Assembly (NCBI GenBank): GCA_964563105.1
Contig: CAZLXM010000001.1
Location: 1 to 64,000, forward strand
Direction of reading: 5' to 3'
DNA length: 64,000 nucleotides
DNA from: CAYVTV01 sp964563105
GTDB lineage: Bacteria; Bacteroidota; Bacteroidia; Bacteroidales; GCA-2748055
Part shown: one piece after another, positions 8,225 through 15,990 of the stretch
Layout of the letters: the number at the start of each line of letters is the position of its first letter
Position numbering within the stretch: position 1 is the stretch's first letter
The notes under the pieces: model-generated
The model's database searches: none
What the model saw: the letters and a program-made list of their open reading frames with translations, nothing else
Told to the model about the DNA's origin: nothing
Position numbers and translations under genes: made by a program

Positions 8225-9265
8225 ATGGACTTCAAAGATAAATGCCTTCTTATAACAGGAGGTACCGGATCTTTTGGAAATGCTGTTTTACGAAGATTTT
8301 TAAATACAGATATCTCAGAGATCAGGATTTTTAGCCGCGATGAAAAAAAACAGGATGATATGCGGCAGTTTTATAAAAATTCAAAAATAAAGTATTTTAT
8401 CGGTGATGTAAGAAATCCAAACAGCATTAACAGTGCGATGCATGGTGTGGATTATGTTTTTCATGCGGCTGCGCTTAAGCAGGTTCCTTCATGCGAGTTT
8501 TTTCCGGCAGAGGCTGTCAGAACTAACGTTTTTGGTTGTGAAAATGTGTTGAATGCCGCCCTTAACCATAACGTTAAAAGAGTGGTGACCCTTAGTACGG
8601 ATAAAGCTGTATATCCTGTTAATGCCATGGGGATGTCTAAAGGTTTAAGTGAGAAAATAATGATAGCCAAATCACGGGGACTCAACGGGAGTGATATAGT
8701 TTTTTGCGGTACAAGGTATGGAAATGTATTAGCATCCAGGGGATCCGTTGTCCCTCTTTTTGTCAGTCAGGTTAAAAAAGGCCAGGATATCACTGTAACT
8801 GATCCAAATATGACCAGATTTCTGATGACTCTCGAAGAAGCTGTTGAACTGGTTGTTTTTGCATTTCAAAATGGAAATAATGGTGACCTTTTTGTTAAGA
8901 AGTCGCCCGCAACTACTATTGGAATCCTGGCACAGGCTATTAAAGAATTGTATAAATCTCAAGTACCAATAAAGATCATTGGTACAAGACATGCGGAAAA
9001 ATTATATGAAACATTGGTAAATCGGGAAGATATGGCAAAAGCCGTTGATGAAGGAGATTTTTACAGAATACCTGCCGATACACGTGATTTGAATTATAAT
9101 AAATATTTTACTGAAGGAGAAGCAAAAATTTCTGAAGCACTGGAATATAATTCTCATAATACTGTCCGGCTTGATCTTGAAGCAACAAAACAGCTCCTGT
9201 TACAATTGCCCCTGATAAGACAGGACGTGTTAAATGAGAAACCTGAACTAATGTACGAACCATAA
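8225..9265 (+). CDS. capE: UDP-GlcNAc 4,6-dehydratase/5-epimerase (CapE/FnlA/WbjB type)
   Basis: This soluble 346-residue SDR begins with Gly-Gly-Thr-Gly-Ser-Phe-Gly (residues 12-18) and carries Ser-Thr-Asp-Lys at 124-127 and Met-Gly-Met-Ser-Lys at 135-139. Met in place of the usual SDR Tyr is typical of the CapE/FlaA1 group. It catalyses 4,6-dehydration with C5 epimerisation of UDP-GlcNAc, the first step to UDP-N-acetyl-L-fucosamine. The next two genes encode the matching second and third enzymes (CapF and CapG types), which makes the pathway call secure. It lies 135 bases after the PglF-like gene. No terminator or clear promoter was seen in the gap. Confidence 0.92.
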   Translation: MDFKDKCLLITGGTGSFGNAVLRRFLNTDISEIRIFSRDEKKQDDMRQFYKNSKIKYFIGDVRNPNSINSAMHGVDYVFHAAALKQVPSCEFFPAEAVRTNVFGCENVLNAALNHNVKRVVTLSTDKAVYPVNAMGMSKGLSEKIMIAKSRGLNGSDIVFCGTRYGNVLASRGSVVPLFVSQVKKGQDITVTDPNMTRFLMTLEEAVELVVFAFQNGNNGDLFVKKSPATTIGILAQAIKELYKSQVPIKIIGTRHAEKLYETLVNREDMAKAVDEGDFYRIPADTRDLNYNKYFTEGEAKISEALEYNSHNTVRLDLEATKQLLLQLPLIRQDVLNEKPELMYEP

Positions 9266-9436
9266 ATATTTAAAAGACCTGATAGTATTAAAAAAATTTA
9301 ATATTATTTTTTCAGAACATTAACGGGTTTTCTGCAGATTTAAATTTTAACTTATTCAATTATAAAAAGATAATATTATTCTTTTTTAAAATTTTATAAA
9401 AATCATCCTTTTTTAATGTAATTTAATTTACAGGAT

Positions 9437-10555
9437 ATGAAAAGAATTGGCATAACAGGCCAGTCAGGATTTATTGGTACGCATTTATATAACTTCCTTA
9501 GATTACAACAAGATAAATTAAAGCGGATCCCCTTTCAGGATGAGTTTTTTTCTAAAGAAAATGACTTGAACAACTTCGTTGAAAGTTGTGACACAATTGT
9601 TCATTTAGCAGGGGTAAATCGCCATAGTGACCCGCAGTTCATTTATGAGACCAATATTGAACTGGTAAGAAAACTTATAAAAGCATGCGAAGCTACAGGG
9701 AGCAGGCCTCATATATTATTCGCATCCTCCATTCAGGAAGAAAGAGATAATGTTTTTGGTAAATCTAAAAAAGAAGGCAGGGAAATGCTTGCCCAATGGG
9801 CGACAAAACATAATATCCCTTATACAGGCATGATCATACCTAATGTTTTTGGCCCCTTTGGACATCCTTATTATAACTCAGTGGTGGCAACTTTTTGTCA
9901 TCAGCTTTCTCATAATGAAGAACCTCGTATAGAAGTGGATGCCGACTTGAAATTAATATATATTGATCGTCTTGTTAAATTTATTTATGAGGCTGTCTGT
10001 AAGGAAATGTCTGAGCCTGCCTGGAAAATAGATCATATTTATGAAAAACAGGTCTCTGAAATCTTGAATATTCTAAAAGGTTTTAAATCAGAATATTTAG
10101 AAAAAGGGATATTCCCCAATCTGGATGATCCATTTGTACGCGATCTTTTTATTACATTTTTATGCTATACTGATTTGGAAAAATTTTTCCCGCTTAGATT
10201 GAAAACAAGTGAAGATAACAGAGGTGTATTTACCGAGACCCTTAAATTACAAAGTGGCGGACAAGTTTCATTTTCAACCACAAAGCCCGGTATCACCAGA
10301 GGGAATCATTTTCATACACGTAAAGTTGAACGTTTTATTGTTGCAAAAGGTAAAGCCACAATAAAAATAAGGCGGATAGGAAGCGACAAAGTCATAGCTT
10401 TCGAAGTGGATGGTACAAAACCCGCTTGTGTGGATATGCCGGTTTGGTATACCCATAATATTACTAATATCGGAAATGAGGATCTATATACTATCTTTTG
10501 GATAAATGAATTCTATGACCCGAAAGACGGTGATACATTTTTTGAGGAAGTTTAG
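9437..10555 (+). CDS. capF: Bifunctional SDR-cupin reductase of the UDP-L-FucNAc pathway (CapF/FnlB/WbjC type)
   Basis: The 372 residues combine an N-terminal SDR domain (Gly-Ile-Thr-Gly-Gln-Ser-Gly-Phe-Ile-Gly near residues 4-13) with a C-terminal cupin domain from about 245. The cupin shows the Gly-Asn-His-Phe-His and Val-Glu-Arg-Phe-Ile metal-site motifs. This two-domain build is specific to CapF. The cupin epimerises C3 of the CapE product and the SDR domain reduces C4 with NADPH, giving UDP-2-acetamido-2,6-dideoxy-L-talose. The length matches the family. It is followed by an unusually long 387-base gap before capG, which holds a microsatellite and a hairpin. Confidence 0.93.
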   Translation: MKRIGITGQSGFIGTHLYNFLRLQQDKLKRIPFQDEFFSKENDLNNFVESCDTIVHLAGVNRHSDPQFIYETNIELVRKLIKACEATGSRPHILFASSIQEERDNVFGKSKKEGREMLAQWATKHNIPYTGMIIPNVFGPFGHPYYNSVVATFCHQLSHNEEPRIEVDADLKLIYIDRLVKFIYEAVCKEMSEPAWKIDHIYEKQVSEILNILKGFKSEYLEKGIFPNLDDPFVRDLFITFLCYTDLEKFFPLRLKTSEDNRGVFTETLKLQSGGQVSFSTTKPGITRGNHFHTRKVERFIVAKGKATIKIRRIGSDKVIAFEVDGTKPACVDMPVWYTHNITNIGNEDLYTIFWINEFYDPKDGDTFFEEV

Positions 10556-10729
10556 TTATTATGAAAAAGTCTTTAAGCATACTAAGGTGACCCGATAAAT
10601 TTCTGGCAGCACTTTTTATTTTATAATTTAAATTATCCCAGATGCATTATAAAAAGTATCTTTTCATAATTTTTATTTCTCACATTAAAAACAATCTTAT
10701 CCCTGGTTCCAGAGGATGTACTGCATAAA

Positions 10730-10754
10730 TATTTTGCCTTTTATTGGCAAAATA
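10730..10754 (+). terminator. Hairpin downstream of capF, possible weak terminator
   Basis: A perfect 9-bp inverted repeat (TATTTTGCC at 10730-10738 and GGCAAAATA at 10746-10754) surrounds a 7-base loop. It is not followed by a clean T run, so intrinsic termination is uncertain. It could instead be an attenuator or a regulatory structure before capG. Confidence 0.35.
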
Positions 10755-10840
10755 AATGTGGTATTATTTTCTCCCAATCAGACAAATTTAAATAGTACTA
10801 CATTTTATAAAAAAATCATATCGATCATATAATAATATAA

Positions 10841-10870
10841 CATAACATAACATAACATAACATAACATAA
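10841..10870. repeat. CATAA pentamer microsatellite, 6 perfect copies
   Basis: Six perfect copies of CATAA lie at 10841-10870, flanked by one degenerate copy on each side (TATAA at 10836-10840 and CATTA at 10871-10875). The array ends about 70 bases before the capG start. Copy-number changes by slipped-strand mispairing would alter promoter or leader spacing by 5 bases per unit. Confidence 0.95.
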
Positions 10871-10942
10871 CATTAAGAATAAATAGAAGATCTTATTTAA
10901 ACAATATAATAACAAAGAATTTATAAAAAAATTTAATTATCC

Positions 10943-12115
10943 ATGCTAAAACAAAAATCCTCAGTAAAGGTAATAACTGTAGTTGGAACACGACCCGAGA
11001 TTATTCGTTTATCCCGTGTAATGTCGTTATTGGACGAATATCTTGACCATATTATTGTTCATACCGGTCAAAATTATGATTATGAGCTTAATGAGATTTT
11101 TTATAAAGATCTGGAAATACGTAAACCTGACTATTTTCTTGAAATTGATACCAGCTCATTGGGCTCTGCAGTAGGGGACATTATTCGTAAATCTGAAGAG
11201 ATCTTTCTGAAAGAAAAGCCTGACGCAATGCTTGTATTGGGTGATACAAATTCCTCACTTGCCGCCTATATGGCAAAACGTTTACATATTCCCGTATTTC
11301 ACATGGAAGCAGGTAACAGATGCTTCGATTTTAATGTGCCCGAAGAATTGAACAGAAGGATCATTGACCATATTGCCGACTTTAACCTTGTTTATACTGA
11401 ACATGCACGCAGGCACCTTATATCAGAAGGTTTACCCCATCGCCGGATCTATCTTACCGGCTCGCCCATGTATGAAGTCCTGAACTACTACAAACCCAAA
11501 ATCCTGTCATCCCAAATACTTTCTTCAATCTCCCCACCCTCCGTCACCCGTCACTTGTCACTAGTCACCAAACACTTCTTCCTCATTTCTACCCACCGCG
11601 AAGAAAACGTCGACAACCCCAACAACCTCAAAAAAATTCTTGATATACTAAACCTCCTCGCTGAAAAATACAATTTCCCCATTATCGTTTCTACCCATCC
11701 AAGAACCAGAAAAAGAATTGAAAATATCGGGTCAAAAAAAATGAACGATCTTATTGTATTTTTAAAACCTTTCGGTTTTACAGATTATGTTCATTTGCAA
11801 ATGAATGCCCTTTGCACCATATCCGATAGTGGTACGATCAGTGAGGAATCAGCAATTCTGGATTTTCCTGCCATATCTTTACGCAATTCAATGGAACGCC
11901 CTGAAGCTCAGGATTCCGGAACGATCATTCTTACAGGTTTTAATCCGGAAATTGTTCTGTCTTCGGTAGAAACTGTTATTAAACAGCATCAGAAGGAGCA
12001 TACAAATGTAATACCTGCCGATTATCAGGTTCCGGATACTTCCTGGAGAGTATTGAAATTAATTTTGGGACTGGCAAAATTATCCAATAAATGGCATGGA
12101 ATTGAATATAAGTGA
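10943..12115 (+). CDS. capG: UDP-L-FucNAc synthase, UDP-GlcNAc 2-epimerase-like (CapG/FnlC/WbjD type)
   Basis: The 390 residues match non-hydrolysing UDP-GlcNAc 2-epimerases: Thr-Arg-Pro-Glu-Ile-Ile-Arg near residue 16, His-Thr-Gly-Gln-Asn-Tyr near 40, Met-Glu-Ala-Gly-Asn-Arg near 120, His-Arg-Glu-Glu-Asn-Val near 218 and Asp-Ser-Gly-Thr-Ile-Ser-Glu-Glu near 294. It epimerises C2 of the CapF product to give UDP-N-acetyl-L-fucosamine. It is odd in three ways. It is longer than the usual 370-odd residues because residues about 201-210 are encoded by an in-frame heptamer repeat array. The surrounding 220 bases are unusually C-rich. Its TGA stop lies inside a second heptamer array. The insert falls in the interdomain linker before the His-Arg-Glu-Glu-Asn motif, so activity may be kept. 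Confidence 0.92.
   Translation: MLKQKSSVKVITVVGTRPEIIRLSRVMSLLDEYLDHIIVHTGQNYDYELNEIFYKDLEIRKPDYFLEIDTSSLGSAVGDIIRKSEEIFLKEKPDAMLVLGDTNSSLAAYMAKRLHIPVFHMEAGNRCFDFNVPEELNRRIIDHIADFNLVYTEHARRHLISEGLPHRRIYLTGSPMYEVLNYYKPKILSSQILSSISPPSVTRHLSLVTKHFFLISTHREENVDNPNNLKKILDILNLLAEKYNFPIIVSTHPRTRKRIENIGSKKMNDLIVFLKPFGFTDYVHLQMNALCTISDSGTISEESAILDFPAISLRNSMERPEAQDSGTIILTGFNPEIVLSSVETVIKQHQKEHTNVIPADYQVPDTSWRVLKLILGLAKLSNKWHGIEYK
11543..11570. repeat. In-frame heptamer array GTCACNN x4 inside capG
   Basis: Four tandem heptamers (GTCACCC, GTCACTT, GTCACTA, GTCACCA) occupy 11543-11570 and encode about residues 201-210 of CapG. Bases 11551-11569 are the reverse complement of 12139-12157 with one mismatch in 19. 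The array lies in a local patch of C-ending codons. Confidence 0.95.
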
Positions 12116-12160
12116 CGGGTGACGGGGGACAGGTGACGGGTGACTAGTGAAAAGTGATTT
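12112..12160. repeat. Heptamer array GTGACNN x7 over the capG stop codon
   Basis: Seven heptamers in register (GTGACGG, GTGACGG, GGGACAG, GTGACGG, GTGACTA, GTGAAAA, GTGATTT) run from 12112 to 12160. The capG stop codon TGA (12113-12115) is part of the first unit. The array is in the opposite orientation to the one inside capG and ends 28 bases before the flippase start. Confidence 0.95.
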
Positions 12161-12188
12161 TAGATATTTGAAATTAATTTATTAGGAA

Positions 12189-13667
12189 TTGTTTAAAAAT
12201 ACCAGCAATACGCTTCAGGCATTCTGGGTAGGAATAGGAAGTTTTAGTTCTTTTGCAATAGCACTGTTAAGTGCAGCCATATTATCCAGATATCTTAATA
12301 AAGCTGAATATGGAACATACAGACAAATATTGTATGTTTATAATTCTCTTCTTGTCGTATTTACTGCAGGCCTTCCGCGTGTATTCAGTTATTTTTTACC
12401 CAGGTATGGTTTAGGACAGGGTAAAGAAATTGTTTTTAAAATCTCTAAAGTATTGTTTTTTACCGGAATGGCTTTTTCTATTTTCCTATTTTCCTTTTCC
12501 GGAATAATTGCTGCAATACTCAAAAATCCCGAACTGGCTGTCGGATTAAAATATTTTTCTCCTGTACCTGTGTTATTATTACCCACACTGGGGATCGAAG
12601 GAATATTTTCCACCTACAGACAAACTTATTATTCAGCACTTTATAATGTTTTATCAAGAGTATTTATGCTTTTGTTTATTGTGGTGCCTGTGATGATTTT
12701 CAGAAAAAGCTATTTAACCGCTGTTTATGGCTGGCTTGTTGCTTCTTTTATTATGTTAATAATGGCTTATATTTTTAAAAATATTCCTTTCAGAAATGTT
12801 AAGCTTGAAAAATCAGGCCTGGGCTTTACTGAAATATTAAAATATAGCCTTCCTCTTGTTTCGGCTTCAATTGCCGGGATTATATATCGTTCGGCAAACC
12901 AGTTTTATATTAGCAGATATTATGGACCTGAAGTTTTTGCCGAATTTAGCAATGGTTTTATTGAAATACCTTTTGTTAATATGATTACAGGCGCAACAGC
13001 TACTGTATTAATGCCTTTATTTTCTAAAATAATACATGAAAAATCCGATATATCACAACTTACAAATATGTGGCAAAGTGCACTTAGAAAATCGGCTGTT
13101 TTAATCTATCCAATGGTAATATTTTTTCTTTTTTATTCAAAAGAAGTTGTTTCTATTGTTTATTCATCGTCTTATGCTGTTTCGGCAAAATATTTTTCAA
13201 CGGCAATGATCCTTAATTTTTTTAATATCATCGTTTTCACTCCTCTTTTGCTTTCTTTAGGGGAATCCCGATATTATGCAAGGATACATTATGCCCTTGC
13301 CCTTATAACATGGTTAACAGGATATATAATGATTATTACTTTTAATACTCCGATTTCTATTGCAGTTTCTTTTGTTATTATTGGTATTTGCGGAATTTTT
13401 TTTTCACTTGTCTATGTTTCCAGAAAAATCAGTGTTCCTTTTTTCGAGTTATTCCCTTTTATAAAATTACTTGTAATTGCAATACATTCTTTCTTATCGC
13501 TTTTGCCCGTAAGTTTATTCATAAAACATTTTATGCCGGATGTTGGCAATTTATTGAAAGTTACATTGGCTGCTACAGGCTATCTCATTATATTGTTGGT
13601 TTCATCAAAATTGATAAAAGTAAATTACTTTGAGATAATCAAACCCTTACTAAAAAAGAAAAAATAA
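12189..13667 (+). CDS. Wzx-like polysaccharide flippase (MOP superfamily)
   Basis: This 492-residue protein is almost entirely hydrophobic, with about 12-14 membrane helices and the N-terminal Tyr-Leu-Asn-Lys-Ala-Glu-Tyr-Gly-Thr-Tyr-Arg motif typical of polysaccharide-synthesis flippases. It would move the undecaprenyl-diphosphate-linked repeat unit across the inner membrane. The start is TTG at 12189: an in-frame TAG lies at 12183-12185 and the next Met is over 90 residues inside the conserved region, so TTG is the only reasonable initiator. A heptamer array ends 28 bases upstream, so it occupies the 5' leader. No Wzy polymerase was recognised in the window; it may lie upstream of base 1. 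Confidence 0.85.
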   Translation: MFKNTSNTLQAFWVGIGSFSSFAIALLSAAILSRYLNKAEYGTYRQILYVYNSLLVVFTAGLPRVFSYFLPRYGLGQGKEIVFKISKVLFFTGMAFSIFLFSFSGIIAAILKNPELAVGLKYFSPVPVLLLPTLGIEGIFSTYRQTYYSALYNVLSRVFMLLFIVVPVMIFRKSYLTAVYGWLVASFIMLIMAYIFKNIPFRNVKLEKSGLGFTEILKYSLPLVSASIAGIIYRSANQFYISRYYGPEVFAEFSNGFIEIPFVNMITGATATVLMPLFSKIIHEKSDISQLTNMWQSALRKSAVLIYPMVIFFLFYSKEVVSIVYSSSYAVSAKYFSTAMILNFFNIIVFTPLLLSLGESRYYARIHYALALITWLTGYIMIITFNTPISIAVSFVIIGICGIFFSLVYVSRKISVPFFELFPFIKLLVIAIHSFLSLLPVSLFIKHFMPDVGNLLKVTLAATGYLIILLVSSKLIKVNYFEIIKPLLKKKK

Positions 13668-13875
13668 AATAAATTTAATGATTAAACATCTTATTTAAAA
13701 AGTGATTTTGTAATGTAAAAAAACTTCCCGAAATTTGGTATAAAGATAAAGATGACCGATTTGCTTAAATAATATAATAGCAGGCGTTTTCCTGATGATG
13801 ACTATTTTATCCGGCTAATAGAGGTCCATTTATAATCCATAAACTTCAAATTATAATTTTTTAAAATTCCTTAAA

Positions 13876-14877
13876 GTGAGTAATATTTTATTAATTGGCG
13901 GTGCCGGTTATGTTGGCACAGTTATGACTTCGCATCTCTTAAAAAAAGGATATAAAATTACTGTATTGGATAATTTTGTTTATGGACATCAATTCTCTGT
14001 TCAGGCCTATATTGGTGATCCGGATTATAAAATTGTGGCAGGTGATATATCAAATATTTCTGATCTGGAAAAAGCTTCTGAAGGTATAACTGATGTTGTG
14101 ATTCTTGCAGGATTAGTTGGTGATCCTGTTACAAAAAAATATCCTGATGAATCAGGTAGTATTAATGAGAAAGGCATTAAAAACTGTATAAACTTTTTTA
14201 AAGGAAAAAAGATTAATAAATTGATTTTTATTTCTACCTGCTCTAATTATGGAATGATAGGAGAAAACGAAACTGCCCATGAAAACTATGAATTAAAACC
14301 TTTATCACTTTATGCTAAAGCTAAGGTTAGCAATGAAGAATATTTGCTTGCTAAAAAGAATGAACTTGATTATACTGCTGTTATACTCAGATTTGCCACT
14401 GCATTTGGCCTTTCCCCGCGAATGCGTTTTGATTTAACTATAAGTGAGTTTGTCCGTGATATATTTTTTGGGAAAGAATTACTTATTTATGATGAGAATA
14501 CCTGGAGACCTTATTGTCATGTAAGGGATTTTGCACGTTTAATTGAAATAATTCTGACAAAGGAAAATGACAAAGTACATTTTGAAGTGTTTAATGCCGG
14601 GGGAGATAAAAATAACTATACTAAAAAAATGATTGCTGATGAAATATTAAAACATATTCCGGAAGCCAGGCTAAAATTCGGCACTCATGGCAGTGATGCA
14701 AGGAATTATAAAGTATCTTTTTCGAAAATTAAAGAAATACTGGGCTTTGAACCTGTTTATTCAGTTCCTGACGGTATAGAAGAATTGATCAGCTCTTTAA
14801 AAATTGGTCTGTACTCTGATTCTGTTGATAATCCGGATAAATATGGAAATTATACGCTAAAATATGGGACTTATTAA
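13876..14877 (+). CDS. Extended SDR, NAD-dependent nucleotide-sugar epimerase/dehydratase
   Basis: The 333 residues carry the NAD-binding motif Gly-Gly-Ala-Gly-Tyr-Val-Gly (residues 8-14), Ser-Thr-Cys-Ser-Asn-Tyr-Gly near 120 and the catalytic Tyr-Ala-Lys-Ala-Lys (YxxxK) near 147. It belongs to the extended SDR family of sugar-nucleotide epimerases, dehydratases and reductases; the substrate cannot be assigned. GTG at 13876 is chosen as start because it places the Rossmann motif at the usual distance and no in-frame ATG precedes it. It is 51 bases upstream of a CBS-nucleotidyltransferase gene, so the two may act in sequence on one activated sugar. Confidence 0.85.
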   Translation: MSNILLIGGAGYVGTVMTSHLLKKGYKITVLDNFVYGHQFSVQAYIGDPDYKIVAGDISNISDLEKASEGITDVVILAGLVGDPVTKKYPDESGSINEKGIKNCINFFKGKKINKLIFISTCSNYGMIGENETAHENYELKPLSLYAKAKVSNEEYLLAKKNELDYTAVILRFATAFGLSPRMRFDLTISEFVRDIFFGKELLIYDENTWRPYCHVRDFARLIEIILTKENDKVHFEVFNAGGDKNNYTKKMIADEILKHIPEARLKFGTHGSDARNYKVSFSKIKEILGFEPVYSVPDGIEELISSLKIGLYSDSVDNPDKYGNYTLKYGTY

Positions 14878-14928
14878 GTGGCAGATTAACACTATCTTTT
14901 ACTGATAAAAAATTAAATCTCTTAAAAT

Positions 14929-15990
14929 ATGAGAAAAAGTATCCTGCATATAACAATCGGAGTTAATGACACCCTTTTGTATGCCTTGAAATATATGGAT
15001 AAAATTGATCGCAAATTATTGTTGGTAGCTGATAATGAAAAATATGCGGGATTAATCTCAATTGGTGACATTCAAAGGGCCATTATCAGAAATCATGATT
15101 TGAATACTCCTGTAGGATCAGTACTTCGGGATGATTACACTCTTGCGGGCCCTGATGACAGCCTGGAAGAAATAAAATCCATGATGCTCAAATACAGGAC
15201 TGAATTTATGCCTGTTATTGATGAGACCGGTCAACTCGTAAATGTATATTTCTGGGAAGATATCTTTACTGATAATGAAGAAACAATTTCTGCCGGTTTT
15301 GATTTGCCTGTGGTAATAATGGCCGGCGGATTGGGATCACGGCTTAAACCTTTAACCAACGTCCTCCCAAAACCATTGATCCCTATTAATGAAAAAACTA
15401 TGCTGGAAGAAATATTTGACCGCTTTTCCCAATATGGGTCAAAGAGATTTTATATATCGCTTAACTATAAAGCAGATTTAATAAAATATTATATTGACAA
15501 GCTGAACCTTAAACTGGATATTTCTTATTTCGAAGAATGTAAACCTTTGGGCACAGCCGGAAGCCTGAGCCTTATAAAAGACAGGATCAAAGAAACATTT
15601 TTTATAACTAATTGCGATATATTAATTAATGATGACTACTCTGAGATATTACGCTTTCATAAAGAGAAAGAGAATGAAATTACAGTGATCGCTGCAGTAA
15701 AAAACTTTCCTATTGCTTATGGTACAATTGAAACCGGCATTAATGGCATGTTAATGGATTTAATTGAAAAGCCGGAACTCACTTTTAAAATAAATACGGG
15801 AATGTATATCCTGGAACCAGGTGTTATTGATGAAATACCTGAGAATGAAATGTATAATATAACAGATTTGATAAATAAGCTAAAAAAAGACGGACGAAAC
15901 ATTGGTGTCTTTCCTATATGGCAAAGTAATTGGATTGATATAGGCGACTGGAAAGAATATCTGGATGTATTAAAGCAAAAAACTTATTAA
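14929..15990 (+). CDS. CBS-domain sugar-1-phosphate nucleotidyltransferase (PtmE/HddC-like)
   Basis: The 353 residues begin with a tandem CBS pair (about 1-115) and continue with a nucleotidyltransferase domain. That domain has the signature Met-Ala-Gly-Gly-Leu-Gly-Ser-Arg-Leu near 130 with Leu-Pro-Lys-Pro-Leu following, and Asn-Cys-Asp-Ile near 224 for metal binding. The family activates a sugar 1-phosphate with GTP, CTP or another NTP. The CBS-plus-transferase build is that of PtmE (glucosamine-1-phosphate guanylyltransferase of the legionaminate route), but no other legionaminate genes are seen, so the nucleotide and sugar are open. Its stop codon shares four bases (TTAA, 15987-15990) with the stop of the convergent ligase gene. 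Confidence 0.85.
   Translation: MRKSILHITIGVNDTLLYALKYMDKIDRKLLLVADNEKYAGLISIGDIQRAIIRNHDLNTPVGSVLRDDYTLAGPDDSLEEIKSMMLKYRTEFMPVIDETGQLVNVYFWEDIFTDNEETISAGFDLPVVIMAGGLGSRLKPLTNVLPKPLIPINEKTMLEEIFDRFSQYGSKRFYISLNYKADLIKYYIDKLNLKLDISYFEECKPLGTAGSLSLIKDRIKETFFITNCDILINDDYSEILRFHKEKENEITVIAAVKNFPIAYGTIETGINGMLMDLIEKPELTFKINTGMYILEPGVIDEIPENEMYNITDLINKLKKDGRNIGVFPIWQSNWIDIGDWKEYLDVLKQKTY

Larger units (their letters stand above)
10556..10942. other. 387-base intergenic region between capF and capG
   Basis: No coding potential was seen. The region holds a hairpin at 10730-10754 and a CATAA microsatellite at 10841-10870, followed by AT-rich leader sequence up to the capG ATG at 10943. It is much longer than the other gaps in the locus (2 to 208 bases), which suggests separate control of capG and the flippase gene. 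Confidence 0.6.

Noticed and set aside
10841..10870. Short tandem repeats as a CRISPR array
   Set aside because: The units are 5 bases with no spacers, and no cas gene is in the window.
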